This document shows, piece after piece, positions 27,433 through 34,474 of a stretch of 47,445 nucleotides of DNA (position 1 is its first letter; each line of letters begins with the position of its first letter). The notes below the pieces were generated by a model. It was given only the letters and a program-made list of their open reading frames with translations, made no database searches and had not been told where the DNA came from. A program made the position numbers and the translations under genes. The DNA comes from SAR202 cluster bacterium bin16 (GTDB lineage Bacteria; Chloroflexota; Dehalococcoidia; Lucifugimonadales; Australimonadaceae). The stretch spans positions 1 through 47,445 of the forward strand of contig MPMJ01000023.1 of the NCBI GenBank assembly GCA_002238425.1. The letters are read 5' to 3'.

Positions 27433-27861
27433 ATGATACTCTTCAAAGCCTGCAAGCGGTGTAACGGGGACCTTTACGACGCAGCCGACATCTACGGCCC
27501 CTACCTGGAGTGCATCCAGTGCGGCCACATGATCGACCTGCCGGACGAACGACTCGCCAGGGCCGAAGCGGAAGGGCGCGCGCTCAGAGCGGCGAAGGTG
27601 GCGGCAGGGGGGGCAGCGTGGGACGAAGGGCCCGCCCCTCTCGCGGCCCATGGCGAAGCCGGAGCCCCGCCTCTCGAAAGAGGGGCGGGGCGTTTTCTTG
27701 TGCTCAGGCATCGGCGTCCGTCTTGGCGATGGTGGGGAAGGGCGGGCCGAAGTGGCCGTCGCCGGGAGCGAGCCTGGCGTTCACGTCGGCGATCAGCCGC
27801 TCCGTGTCCACCCCGGCGTAGGCCGGAGCGAACGCCCGCAGGATGCGGGCGGCCTCGGTGA
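27433..27861 (+). CDS. Small zinc-ribbon protein (reading frame runs through a terminator)
   Basis: The real core is the first ~40 residues: FKACKRCNGDLYDAADIYG then YLECIQCGHMIDLPDE, two CxxC pairs of a zinc ribbon. The ATG at 27433 has AGGAGG at 27421-27426. The frame stays open to 27861, but a strong intrinsic terminator lies inside it (27664-27699) and the tail is antisense to the DUF309 gene. None of the three frames has a stop before 27821, so a simple frameshift at the seven-G run (about 27607-27613) does not fix it. The true C-terminus is therefore uncertain. It shares the HspR-type promoter. Confidence 0.5.
   Translation: MILFKACKRCNGDLYDAADIYGPYLECIQCGHMIDLPDERLARAEAEGRALRAAKVAAGGAAWDEGPAPLAAHGEAGAPPLERGAGRFLVLRHRRPSWRWWGRAGRSGRRRERAWRSRRRSAAPCPPRRRPERTPAGCGRPR
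27664..27699 (+). terminator. Strong intrinsic terminator with GAAA tetraloop
   Basis: GCCCCGCCTCTC and GAGGGGCGGGGC pair over 12 bp (one G-U) across a GAAA tetraloop, followed by TTTTCTT. It ends transcripts from the left and is mirrored just behind the DUF309 stop. Confidence 0.85.
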
Positions 27862-28177
27862 GCTGGCTGCGCATCCCCTTATCGTTCCGACGGAGCGCGT
27901 GGGCGAACCCCGCGCCGAGCTTCGTGAGCGCCAGCAGGAAGAGGCGCTCCGGGTACGGCGCCGCGATCCACAGCTCCTCCCACGTTTCGTGGCTGTCGCG
28001 GAAGCGCCCGCCGTTGAACTCGGCGATGCCGCGCTGCAACGTCTCGGAGCGGGACAGCGACGCGCCGTCGCCCAGGTCGCCAGAGCGGGTGACGTACATC
28101 AGCCATTGCGCGTCGGCCTGGCGGCGGGCGCCGTGCGGGAACTGCTGCGGGGGACGCGTGAGGGGCTGCTGGGCCAT
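27704..28177 (-). CDS. DUF309 domain-containing protein
   Basis: 157 residues. It has the family signature FNGGRFRDSHETWEELW followed by FLLALTKLGAGFAHALRRN, a small alpha-helical fold of unknown function. The ATG at 28177 overlaps the ccmE stop by one base (TGATG), so it is translationally coupled to ccmE. The upstream 29 codons of the open frame would overlap ccmE. Confidence 0.8.
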   Translation of the reverse strand: MAQQPLTRPPQQFPHGARRQADAQWLMYVTRSGDLGDGASLSRSETLQRGIAEFNGGRFRDSHETWEELWIAAPYPERLFLLALTKLGAGFAHALRRNDKGMRSQLTEAARILRAFAPAYAGVDTERLIADVNARLAPGDGHFGPPFPTIAKTDADA

Positions 28178-28689
28178 CAGGCGGGGTCGGAGGCCCCGGT
28201 GGCCGGGTCCTCGTAGTAGTCGTACGGGCGCTCGCCCTCGAGCGACTGGTACTTGGAGGCGCACTTCACGAAGACGCGGTCGGTCATAAACACGCCGCCC
28301 GGCTGGTAGGTGCCCTCGAGCACGATTTCCGAGTGCGGGTTGAAGAAGAGGTCCGGCAGCACGCCGTCGTAGGTGGCGTCGATCTGCGCGCCGTTCTCGT
28401 GGAGCTGGAACGTGGCGATGGTGTTCTCAGTGCTCTCACGGTCGAAGCTGCCCTCGACGAGCGCGCCCTTCACCTTGAGCGACTCCCCGGCGGCGGGGCC
28501 CTGCGCGACGAGTTCGTCGACCGTCAGGTAGAACGACGTCGCGGCCTGGAACGCGGTGAAGCCGAAGTAGCCGAACGCGGCGAGCAGCACGATGCCTACG
28601 ACGATGAGCTTGCGCTGCTTCGTGAGGAACGACGGCGTTGCTGCTGCGCCGATGGGCGTTGCGGGCTGTTCTGCGGGCGTGTACTGCAT
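28177..28689 (-). CDS. ccmE: CcmE haem chaperone, CxxxY type
   Basis: 170 residues. A single N-terminal membrane helix (about 28-48, LIVVGIVLLAAFGYFGFTAF) is followed by the OB-fold domain (LKVKGALVEGSF, DATYDGVLPDLFF, IVLEGTYQPGGVF). The haem-binding residue is C143 in VFVKCASKY, with Y147, instead of the histidine of E. coli-type CcmE (HxxxY). CxxxY CcmE proteins are known from archaea and some bacteria. It carries haem to the CcmF lyase. The ccmABC genes lie 6 kb away. Confidence 0.85.
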   Translation of the reverse strand: MQYTPAEQPATPIGAAATPSFLTKQRKLIVVGIVLLAAFGYFGFTAFQAATSFYLTVDELVAQGPAAGESLKVKGALVEGSFDRESTENTIATFQLHENGAQIDATYDGVLPDLFFNPHSEIVLEGTYQPGGVFMTDRVFVKCASKYQSLEGERPYDYYEDPATGASDPA

Positions 28690-28721
28690 GGGTCTGCGCC
28701 AGAGTCTGTGAACTGCATCAC

Positions 28722-28730
28722 ATTGTAGCA
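28722..28730 (-). promoter_or_regulatory. Extended -10 promoter element of ccmE
   Basis: On the minus strand TGC-TACAAT (28730-28722) is an extended -10 element 33 nt upstream of the ccmE ATG. No -35 box is evident. Confidence 0.45.
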
Positions 28731-28742
28731 GACGCGGGCGGG

Positions 28743-29351
28743 CTACCGGGCGTAGTTGGTCAGGTCGGCGGCCGCGTCGTAGTCGTCCCGGTCGAGCCAG
28801 TGGCACCAGATGTTGGAATCGGACAACGTGAGCCGGTAGCGACGGCGGCCCACGTTGCCCCAGGCCGCGACTGCGACTTGGGGCACCTCGGGACGGCCAT
28901 TGACGAATTCCAGTGCGGGGAGAAGGTCCGTGTCGGTAGACATGATGACACCTATGTCGTACTCCTGGTGTATGGCCATTGTGACAAAGTCAATGGCCAG
29001 GGCTATGTCCACGCCTTTCTCCTGGGCTGGGTCATGTGGCCAGGATGCTGGGTACCGGAGCGGGCGGGTGACAACCTGAACACCGGCTGCAAGCCAAGCT
29101 TCGCACTGGTTCATGTGCGCGCGATACGTCTGAGGGGCCTTCCTTGGGTCAGGGCGTCCGCTGTATACCCTTACGCTATGGAGGAGGGAAGGAGTTGCTA
29201 GTGCGTGGCGGCTTGCGATTAGTTCTCCGAGCCTCCAGGGATGAAACTGTCCATTCACGTTGGGGGAGCGTGGGGAGAAGAAGATGCGTCGAGCATTCCT
29301 GTAAGTGTTTTGGGCGTCGATGAACAGTGTCAGGCGCTTGGGAGCATTCAT
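28743..29351 (-). CDS. NYN domain-containing protein (LabA/DUF88-like)
   Basis: 202 residues of PIN-like NYN fold. Acidic residues in LFIDAQN (D12), EKGVDIALAIDFV and MSTDTDLLPAL form the expected active site. Members are RNases or RNA-binding proteins. It has no membrane segment. It precedes ccmE on the minus strand but has its own spacing (53 nt), and the ccmE promoter lies between. Confidence 0.82.
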   Translation of the reverse strand: MNAPKRLTLFIDAQNTYRNARRIFFSPRSPNVNGQFHPWRLGELIASRHALATPSLLHSVRVYSGRPDPRKAPQTYRAHMNQCEAWLAAGVQVVTRPLRYPASWPHDPAQEKGVDIALAIDFVTMAIHQEYDIGVIMSTDTDLLPALEFVNGRPEVPQVAVAAWGNVGRRRYRLTLSDSNIWCHWLDRDDYDAAADLTNYAR

Positions 29352-29355
29352 GGTG

Positions 29356-29409
29356 CAAAAATAACCCCCGCCAGTTCGCTCGGCTGAAGCAGCAAAGCGA
29401 AGGGCGGGG
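29356..29409 (-). terminator. Intrinsic terminator of the bicupin gene
   Basis: CCCCGCC (29366-29372) pairs with GGCGGGG (29403-29409), with an inner TTCGCT/AGCGAA. On the minus strand it is followed by GTTATTTTTG. A second hairpin, GATGCCGG/CCGGCATC, lies at 29430-29459, closer to the stop. Confidence 0.75.
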
Positions 29410-29484
29410 AAGATTGCAATCAGGTTAATGATGCCGGCTGATCCTTGTCAACCGGCATCTGTCACTCTCAGAAGGGCCGGACTC

Positions 29485-30591
29485 CTACGCCCGGGCGGGG
29501 ATGAACTCGTGCATGCGGGAGCGGAGGCCGCGCTTGGTGAGCTCGCTCTCGAAGAGCGCGTGGATGCGCGGGTCCTCGTCCTCGTACTCGATCTGCATGC
29601 CGCCGGCCTTCTCCGACTTGTCCATGTTCTCGTAGCTCCACATCTTGGACTCGAGAACCGGGTAGCGAGCGCCGCCGAAGTCGAAGACGAGGTAGCGGGA
29701 CTGCCCCTGCGAGACGTTGAAGTGCTGGTGGTACGTCGGACCATCCGGCGGCGCGTAGAGCGTGCCGGGCTTCCAGTCGACGCGCACGGTGTCGACCGGG
29801 CTCTCGCCCTCCTTCCAGAGCAGCGAGTAGCCCTCGCCGGTGACGCAGAAGATGTGCGCGCCCGCGTTGTGCGCGTGCGCCTTCTTGTACGTGCCCTCGA
29901 AGAACTGCGAGATGTGACAGTGCATCGACGAGTCGCCGAGCAGGAACTGGATGTTGTTGCCGGCGGCGCCGCGAGCGACCCACGGCGGCAGCTCGAAGTT
30001 GACGAGCTCCGGCACGAAGTTGGTCTCCCACTGGTGGCGTCCGGGCTTCACCTGCCGGAACTCGCCCTCGCCGTCGAAGTACTTCTCCGCCGCCATCCGC
30101 TCCGGGAACTGGAACGGGTTGTCGAAGATGAAGTCCGGGTTGCGGAAGACGTTGAAGATGATGGGCAGGTCCGTGACGGCGGCGAGCCGTGCGGGCTCGG
30201 TGCCGGAGCCGTTGAAGATCTGGTGCTTCGCGTTCAGCGGGATGGCGAAGATGGCGCTTGGCCCCCACTCGAACGAGTAGCGGCGGCCGTCCGGACGCTC
30301 GATGACCGTCGAGCCTCGGCCTGAGATGACGTGGATGAGCTCGTCGTGCATGTGCTGCTCGGGGTTGAGCTCGCCGCCCGGCGGGATCTCCACGACGTAC
30401 GCCGAGAGGTAGTCGCTCTTGCCTGCGACGTGCACGTACGTGCCGAGGCCGCCCATGCGCTCCCACGGCTCGACCGGCACGGTGTGGCAGTCGACGGCGT
30501 ACCCCTCGAAGACGGGGATGTTCTCTTCCTTGAGGAAATCGCGGTAGGGGAATACCCCGTAATAGGGATTGAACTCGACTTCGTCGCCCAT
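29485..30591 (-). CDS. Bicupin protein, copy 1
   Basis: 368 residues with two cupin barrels. First barrel: H80 and H82 in NPEQHMHDELIHV, H123 in NAKHQIF. Second barrel: H239 and H241 in KKAHAHNAGAH, then H288 and H290 in PTYHQHFN. All are standard metal-binding positions, so both barrels may bind metal. The substrate is unknown; gentisate-dioxygenase-like and ureidoglycine-hydrolase-like bicupins are relatives in fold. The ATG at 30591 has GGAG 8 nt upstream. The gene is a close paralog of 31040-32131. Confidence 0.82.
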   Translation of the reverse strand: MGDEVEFNPYYGVFPYRDFLKEENIPVFEGYAVDCHTVPVEPWERMGGLGTYVHVAGKSDYLSAYVVEIPPGGELNPEQHMHDELIHVISGRGSTVIERPDGRRYSFEWGPSAIFAIPLNAKHQIFNGSGTEPARLAAVTDLPIIFNVFRNPDFIFDNPFQFPERMAAEKYFDGEGEFRQVKPGRHQWETNFVPELVNFELPPWVARGAAGNNIQFLLGDSSMHCHISQFFEGTYKKAHAHNAGAHIFCVTGEGYSLLWKEGESPVDTVRVDWKPGTLYAPPDGPTYHQHFNVSQGQSRYLVFDFGGARYPVLESKMWSYENMDKSEKAGGMQIEYEDEDPRIHALFESELTKRGLRSRMHEFIPARA

Positions 30592-31039
30592 GGTCTCACT
30601 CCGTTCTGTGTATTCGGGACAGGCGAGAGCGTACACGACGCGGCTCACGCCTGCCACCCTTGCGGGTCGCCTCTGGGTTGCCTCTGGCGGGCGAGGTTCT
30701 TCCCACCCACCCGCCCGGGACGCTTGTGGGGGACACCCCCACGCCCCCGGCAGAGGGGCGATGCCCCTCTGCACTCCCCGTGCTTACCCGTGCGTTGGTA
30801 ATGGCGGAACGCCAGGGTACCCACCAGGGGCACCCCTACGTCAAACCATCAGGACCGGCCGGGACCGGACGGCATTCAGGGGGTTCCCGGTCTGGTGTAG
30901 GGGCATCCCTTGTGGGTGCCCTTCGGGTGGACGTCCGCACACCCTGGCGTTGGTAATGGCGCAACGCCAGGGTACCCACGAGGGGCACCCCTACATCGAT
31001 CACCCTCACCCTGACCCTCTCCCATCGAGGGAGAGGGGA
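30592..31039. repeat. Repeat cluster between the two bicupin genes
   Basis: No gene. 30695-30782 is a ~90-bp element (family C) with a GGGGGACACCCCC palindrome and an AGAGGGGCGATGCCCCTCT hairpin; a second copy lies at 42174-42269. 30793-30839 and 30948-30994 are near-identical direct copies of a CGTTGGTAATGGC element ending in family B. 30896-30921 is an inverted family B copy. 31003-31039 is family E. Confidence 0.75.
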
Positions 31040-32131
31040 TCAGCTTCGCGCCTCCACGAACTCGCGCATCTTGGAGTTGAGGCCGCGCTTGGAGAGCTCC
31101 TGCTCGTAGAGGTCGAGGACGCGGGGGTCCTCGTCGGTGTACTCGATCTGGTGGCCGCCTTCCTTCGTGGACTTGTCCATGTTCTCGTAGCCGACCATCT
31201 TCGATTCGAGGACGGGGTAGCGGGCGCCGCCGAAGCCGAAGACCAGGTAGCGCGACGGGCCGTCGGCGACGTTGAAGTGCTGGTGGTACGTCGGGCCGTC
31301 GGGCGGGGCGTAGAGGGAGCCGGGCTTCCAGTCGACGCGGACGGTGTCGACCGGGTTCTCGCCCTCGCGCCAGAGGAGGGAGTAGCCCTCGCCGGTGACG
31401 CAGAAGATGTGCGCGCCCGCGTTGTGGCGGTGCGCCTTCTGGAACTCCGAGATGGGGCAGTGCATGGACGAGTCGGCGAGCAGGAACTGGATGTTGTTGC
31501 CTGCCGCGCCGCGCGCCGCCCAGGGGGGCAGCTCGAAGTTGACGAGCTCAGGCACGAAGTTGGTCTCCCACTGGTGGCGTCCGGGCTTCACCTCGCGGAA
31601 CTCGCCCTCGCCGTCGAAGTAGCGGGAGACGTCGGAGCGCTCCGGGAACTGGACGGGGTTGTCGAAGATGAAGTTGGGGTTGCGGAAGACGTTGAAGATG
31701 ATGGGCAGGTCGGTCACGGCGGCGAGCCGGGCGGGCTCGGTGCCGGAGCCGTTGAAGATCTGGTGCTTCGCGTTCATGGGGATGCCGAAGATGGCCGTCG
31801 GCCCCCACTCGAACGAGTACTTCTTGCCCTCAGGCGTCTCGATGACCGTCGCGCCCCTGCCGGAGACGACGTGGATCAGCTCGTCGTGCATGTGCTGCTC
31901 CGGGTTGAGCTGGCCGCCGGGGGGAATCTCGACGACGTACGACGACAGGTAGTCGGAGCGTCCGGCGAGGTGCACGTACGCGCCGTTGCCGCCCATGCGC
32001 TCCCACGGCTCGAGCTGCACGGTATGGCAGTCGACGGCGTAGGCCTCGTGGATGGGGATGCCCTCGCTCTTGATGAAGTCCGTGTACGGGAACACGCCGT
32101 AATACGGGTTGAACTCGACCTCGTCTCCCAT
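31040..32131 (-). CDS. Bicupin protein, copy 2
   Basis: 363 residues, aligned end to end with the bicupin at 29485-30591 and differing mainly by a five-residue deletion before the second barrel (EFQKAHRHNAGAH in place of FFEGTYKKAHAHNAGAH). All metal-binding histidines are kept (H80, H82, H123, H234, H236, H283, H285). The ATG at 32131 follows AGGAAGGAG. The tandem pair arose by duplication. The strong sequence conservation suggests a recent event, gene conversion or shared selection. Confidence 0.82.
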   Translation of the reverse strand: MGDEVEFNPYYGVFPYTDFIKSEGIPIHEAYAVDCHTVQLEPWERMGGNGAYVHLAGRSDYLSSYVVEIPPGGQLNPEQHMHDELIHVVSGRGATVIETPEGKKYSFEWGPTAIFGIPMNAKHQIFNGSGTEPARLAAVTDLPIIFNVFRNPNFIFDNPVQFPERSDVSRYFDGEGEFREVKPGRHQWETNFVPELVNFELPPWAARGAAGNNIQFLLADSSMHCPISEFQKAHRHNAGAHIFCVTGEGYSLLWREGENPVDTVRVDWKPGSLYAPPDGPTYHQHFNVADGPSRYLVFGFGGARYPVLESKMVGYENMDKSTKEGGHQIEYTDEDPRVLDLYEQELSKRGLNSKMREFVEARS

Positions 32132-32343
32132 GATGTCTCCTTCCTAGCGCCAGGATGCCGCGAGCGTACACGACGCGCGCCCGGAGCGCCAAGCGGGGGA
32201 ATACTCACAAGGATGGACAGGATGTGCAGGATGGGTTGGGAGGCCGGAGCGCGCGGGTGGGTCAGCGGAGTCCATGGCGGGCGTCTCTGTTGGGGATGGG
32301 TACCCCGACATCGGGCCGGAGCGAAGGGTTCGCAGGGAAAATT

Positions 32344-32477
32344 CTGCTCATTTCTGCTCACCGGCCCCGATTCACCTCTGGAATCGGCCCTCCGCGTGAG
32401 CAGTCCGACTGCTCATTACTGCTCATTCGCTGCTCATTGCCTGTGCATTTCTGCTCACTTCTGCTCATAACTGCTCG
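32344..32477 (+). repeat. Helically phased CTGCTCA repeat array
   Basis: CTGCTCA units start at 32344, 32354, 32409, 32419, 32430, 32451, 32461 and 32471 (the last is CTGCTCG), with a one-base variant CTGTGCA at 32441. Spacings are 10, 55, 10, 11, 11, 10, 10 and 10 nt, so every unit faces the same side of the helix. A hairpin CCGATTC-N7-GAATCGG (32367-32387) and an inverted unit GTGAGCAG (32396-32403) sit in the 55-nt gap. Confidence 0.75.
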
Positions 32478-32719
32478 CCTGCCTCGTGGGTGCCTGTACC
32501 GACGGGTGTCCGGCGTGGTTCCGTCGAGGCAACCAGCGTACGCGGTCGGGGCGGGACCGCGGAAGGGGCGCGTGTCACAGTGGAGAGGTCGAAGGGGGTG
32601 GTACTACGCCGAGGGCCTGGACTAGTGTGCCCCGTGAAGGCACCGACTGCAGAAGCATGCATTGCTATTGATTTGATTCTGAGGTAGAGGTAGCCGCGCA
32701 ATGCAAGTTGCTCATCTAC

Positions 32720-32747
32720 TTGAATTAACCACACGCGTGTGTATAAT
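32720..32747 (+). promoter_or_regulatory. Strong promoter with palindromic operator
   Basis: TTGAAT at 32720-32725 and a perfect TATAAT at 32742-32747 are 16 nt apart. CACACGCGTGTG (32730-32741), a perfect 12-bp palindrome, fills the spacer and abuts the -10 box. It drives the two-gene cassette that starts at 32789. Confidence 0.7.
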
Positions 32748-32788
32748 TCTTGACTTGGGAGGGCAGTCTGAAGCTATGAGGAGAGCCA

Positions 32789-33346
32789 TTGAATAACAAG
32801 AATGTAAGCGCGTCACGTTCAAAAGTTCAATGTCTGATAAAGGTCTTCAGAGACTACCCCTTCTTGTTACTTGTGTTGTGCTTTGGCTGTGTGATTGCTT
32901 TCTTGGTGTTCACTGCAGTCGCAGATCCTACTCCATTTGAAGCGGCGTTCTTTCAAATACTGATTCTGTTGGCGGGACTTCTAGGCTCGTATATCTTTGG
33001 GAGGGATTCGGCAGAGACTGGTGCCCAAGAGAGAGTTAAGTTGCAGGCCCGTCCAGCTTTCAGGCGAGTCCTAGCCTTGTATCAGAGTCTTTATGACCTA
33101 TCGAGTAGAATCGGTCAACTTCGAACAGAGAATGACGACTCACGGTTGGCATTGATTCAAGCACTGGTGAACGAACATTATCGAACAGGACGAGACGCCA
33201 TGGAAGATTGGAGGGACATCGCTCCCGAATACGTCGAACAGATAGAACAGGATCGCACTCGTTACGATAAACTAGACAACGGCATCCTTCCCTGGGATGT
33301 TGAACAAATGGCAAAGGAGCCCTTAGAGCATGACGAATCCAACTAA
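32789..33346 (+). CDS. Membrane protein of unknown function (cassette gene 1)
   Basis: 185 residues, not recognised. Two hydrophobic helices (about 24-44, FLLLVLCFGCVIAFLVFTAV, and 52-68, FFQILILLAGLLGSYIFG) form a short hairpin; the remaining ~115 residues are charged and helical, probably cytoplasmic (FRRVLALYQSLYDLSSRIGQLRTEN). TTG at 32789 has GAGGAGAG just upstream. Codon use is much more AT-rich than the neighbours, which suggests recent transfer. It overlaps gene 2 by 17 nt. A sensor or pore-forming partner is possible, but nothing in the sequence proves it. Confidence 0.6.
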   Translation: MNNKNVSASRSKVQCLIKVFRDYPFLLLVLCFGCVIAFLVFTAVADPTPFEAAFFQILILLAGLLGSYIFGRDSAETGAQERVKLQARPAFRRVLALYQSLYDLSSRIGQLRTENDDSRLALIQALVNEHYRTGRDAMEDWRDIAPEYVEQIEQDRTRYDKLDNGILPWDVEQMAKEPLEHDESN

Positions 33347-33785
33347 GCCGGTGCGCGGCAAAGTTGCTCGCGTGATCAATTCTAGGCAAGTTGCCCTAAA
33401 CGTGGGGGAAGACAACGGCGTCGAGGTCGGTATGATTTTCAAAATACTCAGCCTCGAAGGCGCTGATATCAAAGACCCTGACACAGGTGAAGTATTGGGT
33501 TCGGTAGAACTGGAAAAAATCCGAGTGAAGGTCGTTGAAGTCCGAGAGCGACTGTCTATAGCTTCAACTTATCGTAAGAGACAAGTAAACGTAGGAGGAA
33601 TTGGAATGGGGCTTGGTTTGCACCGTTCAAATATATTTGAGCCTCCCAAATGGGAAACTCGCTTTGAGACATTGCGAAGTGAAGAAGCCCCGGCGGAATC
33701 TCTGAGTGAGAGAGATTCTCATGTAAAAACCGGTGATGTAGTTGTTCAAATTCTTGATATAAATGTAGAAGACTCCGAAAGCTAA
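33330..33785 (+). CDS. Soluble protein with FlgT-C-like domain (cassette gene 2)
   Basis: 151 residues. GKVARVINSRQVALNVGEDNGVEVGMIFKIL and IKDPDTGEVLGSVELEKIRVKVVEV (in parts) match the small beta-barrel domain found at the end of FlgT and in some other bacterial proteins. The C-terminal ~60 residues are charged and unrelated. There is no signal peptide, so a cytoplasmic place beside the membrane partner is likely. Its ATG overlaps gene 1. AT-rich like gene 1. The name of the domain is my recall, not a search result. Confidence 0.55.
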   Translation: MTNPTKPVRGKVARVINSRQVALNVGEDNGVEVGMIFKILSLEGADIKDPDTGEVLGSVELEKIRVKVVEVRERLSIASTYRKRQVNVGGIGMGLGLHRSNIFEPPKWETRFETLRSEEAPAESLSERDSHVKTGDVVVQILDINVEDSES

Positions 33786-34220
33786 GACATAGCAACCTAC
33801 TCAGACATTCTTCTGGAAGACTAACGAGAGCTGGAACCCACTGGTCATTCAGCCTTGAGGTAATGAAACTGCGTGATAGGTGACCGATGTATCAAGAAAC
33901 CAGATGACGGAGTACGGAAAACCTAAAGTAGTGCTCTGGATTGCTGTTCAGAACAGTGAGGCTGTTTACTGAGAGAGTCACCTAATAGTCAATCGCTTGG
34001 CAGATTCTCTAAGAGAGAATGGGCTGAGGTTAAGGAATCTTGGCGGAACCTGTCCGATTGTTAATCCACTGAGCCACAAACTGGCTGTGACTTATTGCGA
34101 ATTGACTGAACAAGAATGTCGTGGCTAGGAACGTGTAGTTCGCTTGGGTGTTCTACCACCCAGAGCGATGCCTTGGCTTAGTCTTCGGGTCGCTCGCCAG
34201 GATTCGCCTAAGGCGCGGGC
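33786..34220. other. AT-rich intergenic region downstream of the cassette
   Basis: No coding frame is convincing. Three small inverted repeats are visible: CTGTTC-A-GAACAG (33944-33956), ATTCTCT-AAG-AGAGAAT (34004-34020), and a hairpin with GGGTG/CACCC arms within about 34141-34168. The last could stop the cassette transcript. Base composition returns to that of the rest of the window at about 34190. Confidence 0.5.
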
Positions 34221-34466
34221 CTACTCCCGCTCCCCCAACAGCCGCCGGAGGTCCTCCACCTCGCGGCGGAGGTCGCGGTTCTTGCGGGCGAGGTAGATGG
34301 CGTAGGCGAAGAAGCCCGCCCAGGTGAGCAGGGTGCCGGCGAGCAGGTAGCCGAGGTTGCTCTCGCCCGGCGCGTCCTGCGCAGCAGGGGCGGCAAGCGC
34401 GGCGGGGGCGGTCAGCGCGAGCACGACGAGGGAGAAGACGAAGGCGATGAAGATCCGGTTGCGCAT
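34221..34466 (-). CDS. CcmD-like small membrane protein
   Basis: 81 residues. A signal-like N-terminal helix ends in ALAAPAAQD; a second helix (SNLGYLLAGTLLTWAGFFAYAIYLARKNRDL in part) is followed by a basic/acidic coiled coil, LRREVEDLRRLLGERE. CcmD proteins have this single-helix-plus-Y/R-L-x(3)-L-x(2)-L pattern and tether the CcmC-haem-CcmE complex. It lies directly after ccmC. The short length and two-helix start make the assignment moderate. Confidence 0.65.
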   Translation of the reverse strand: MRNRIFIAFVFSLVVLALTAPAALAAPAAQDAPGESNLGYLLAGTLLTWAGFFAYAIYLARKNRDLRREVEDLRRLLGERE

Positions 34467-34474
34467 CAGTGTCC

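Larger units (their letters stand above)
32155..32790. other. AT-richer intergenic block: phased array, promoter, no gene
   Basis: No convincing coding frame lies here. The block holds the CTGCTCA array (32344-32477), an inverted pair TGCATTGC/GCAATGCA (32658-32665 and 32698-32705) and a strong promoter (32720-32747). Base composition drops compared with both flanks, and the block introduces the AT-rich two-gene cassette at 32789-33785. Confidence 0.6.

Noticed and set aside
27600..27620. Frameshift in the seven-G run to repair the zinc-ribbon gene
   Set aside because: The two alternative frames also lack a stop before the terminator, so a shift does not restore a sensible end.
30569..32470. 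Plus-strand frame of 633 codons over the bicupin genes
   Set aside because: Made of antisense bicupin sequence and translated repeats (PHPDPLPSRERG); it has no independent support.
32344..32477. CRISPR array
   Set aside because: Units are 7-10 nt and spacers are only 3-4 nt, far below CRISPR dimensions, and no cas gene is near.
33944..33956. LexA/SOS box at CTGTTCAGAACAG
   Set aside because: Spacing between half-sites does not fit the known CTGT-N8-ACAG or GAAC-N4-GTTC forms and no damage gene follows.
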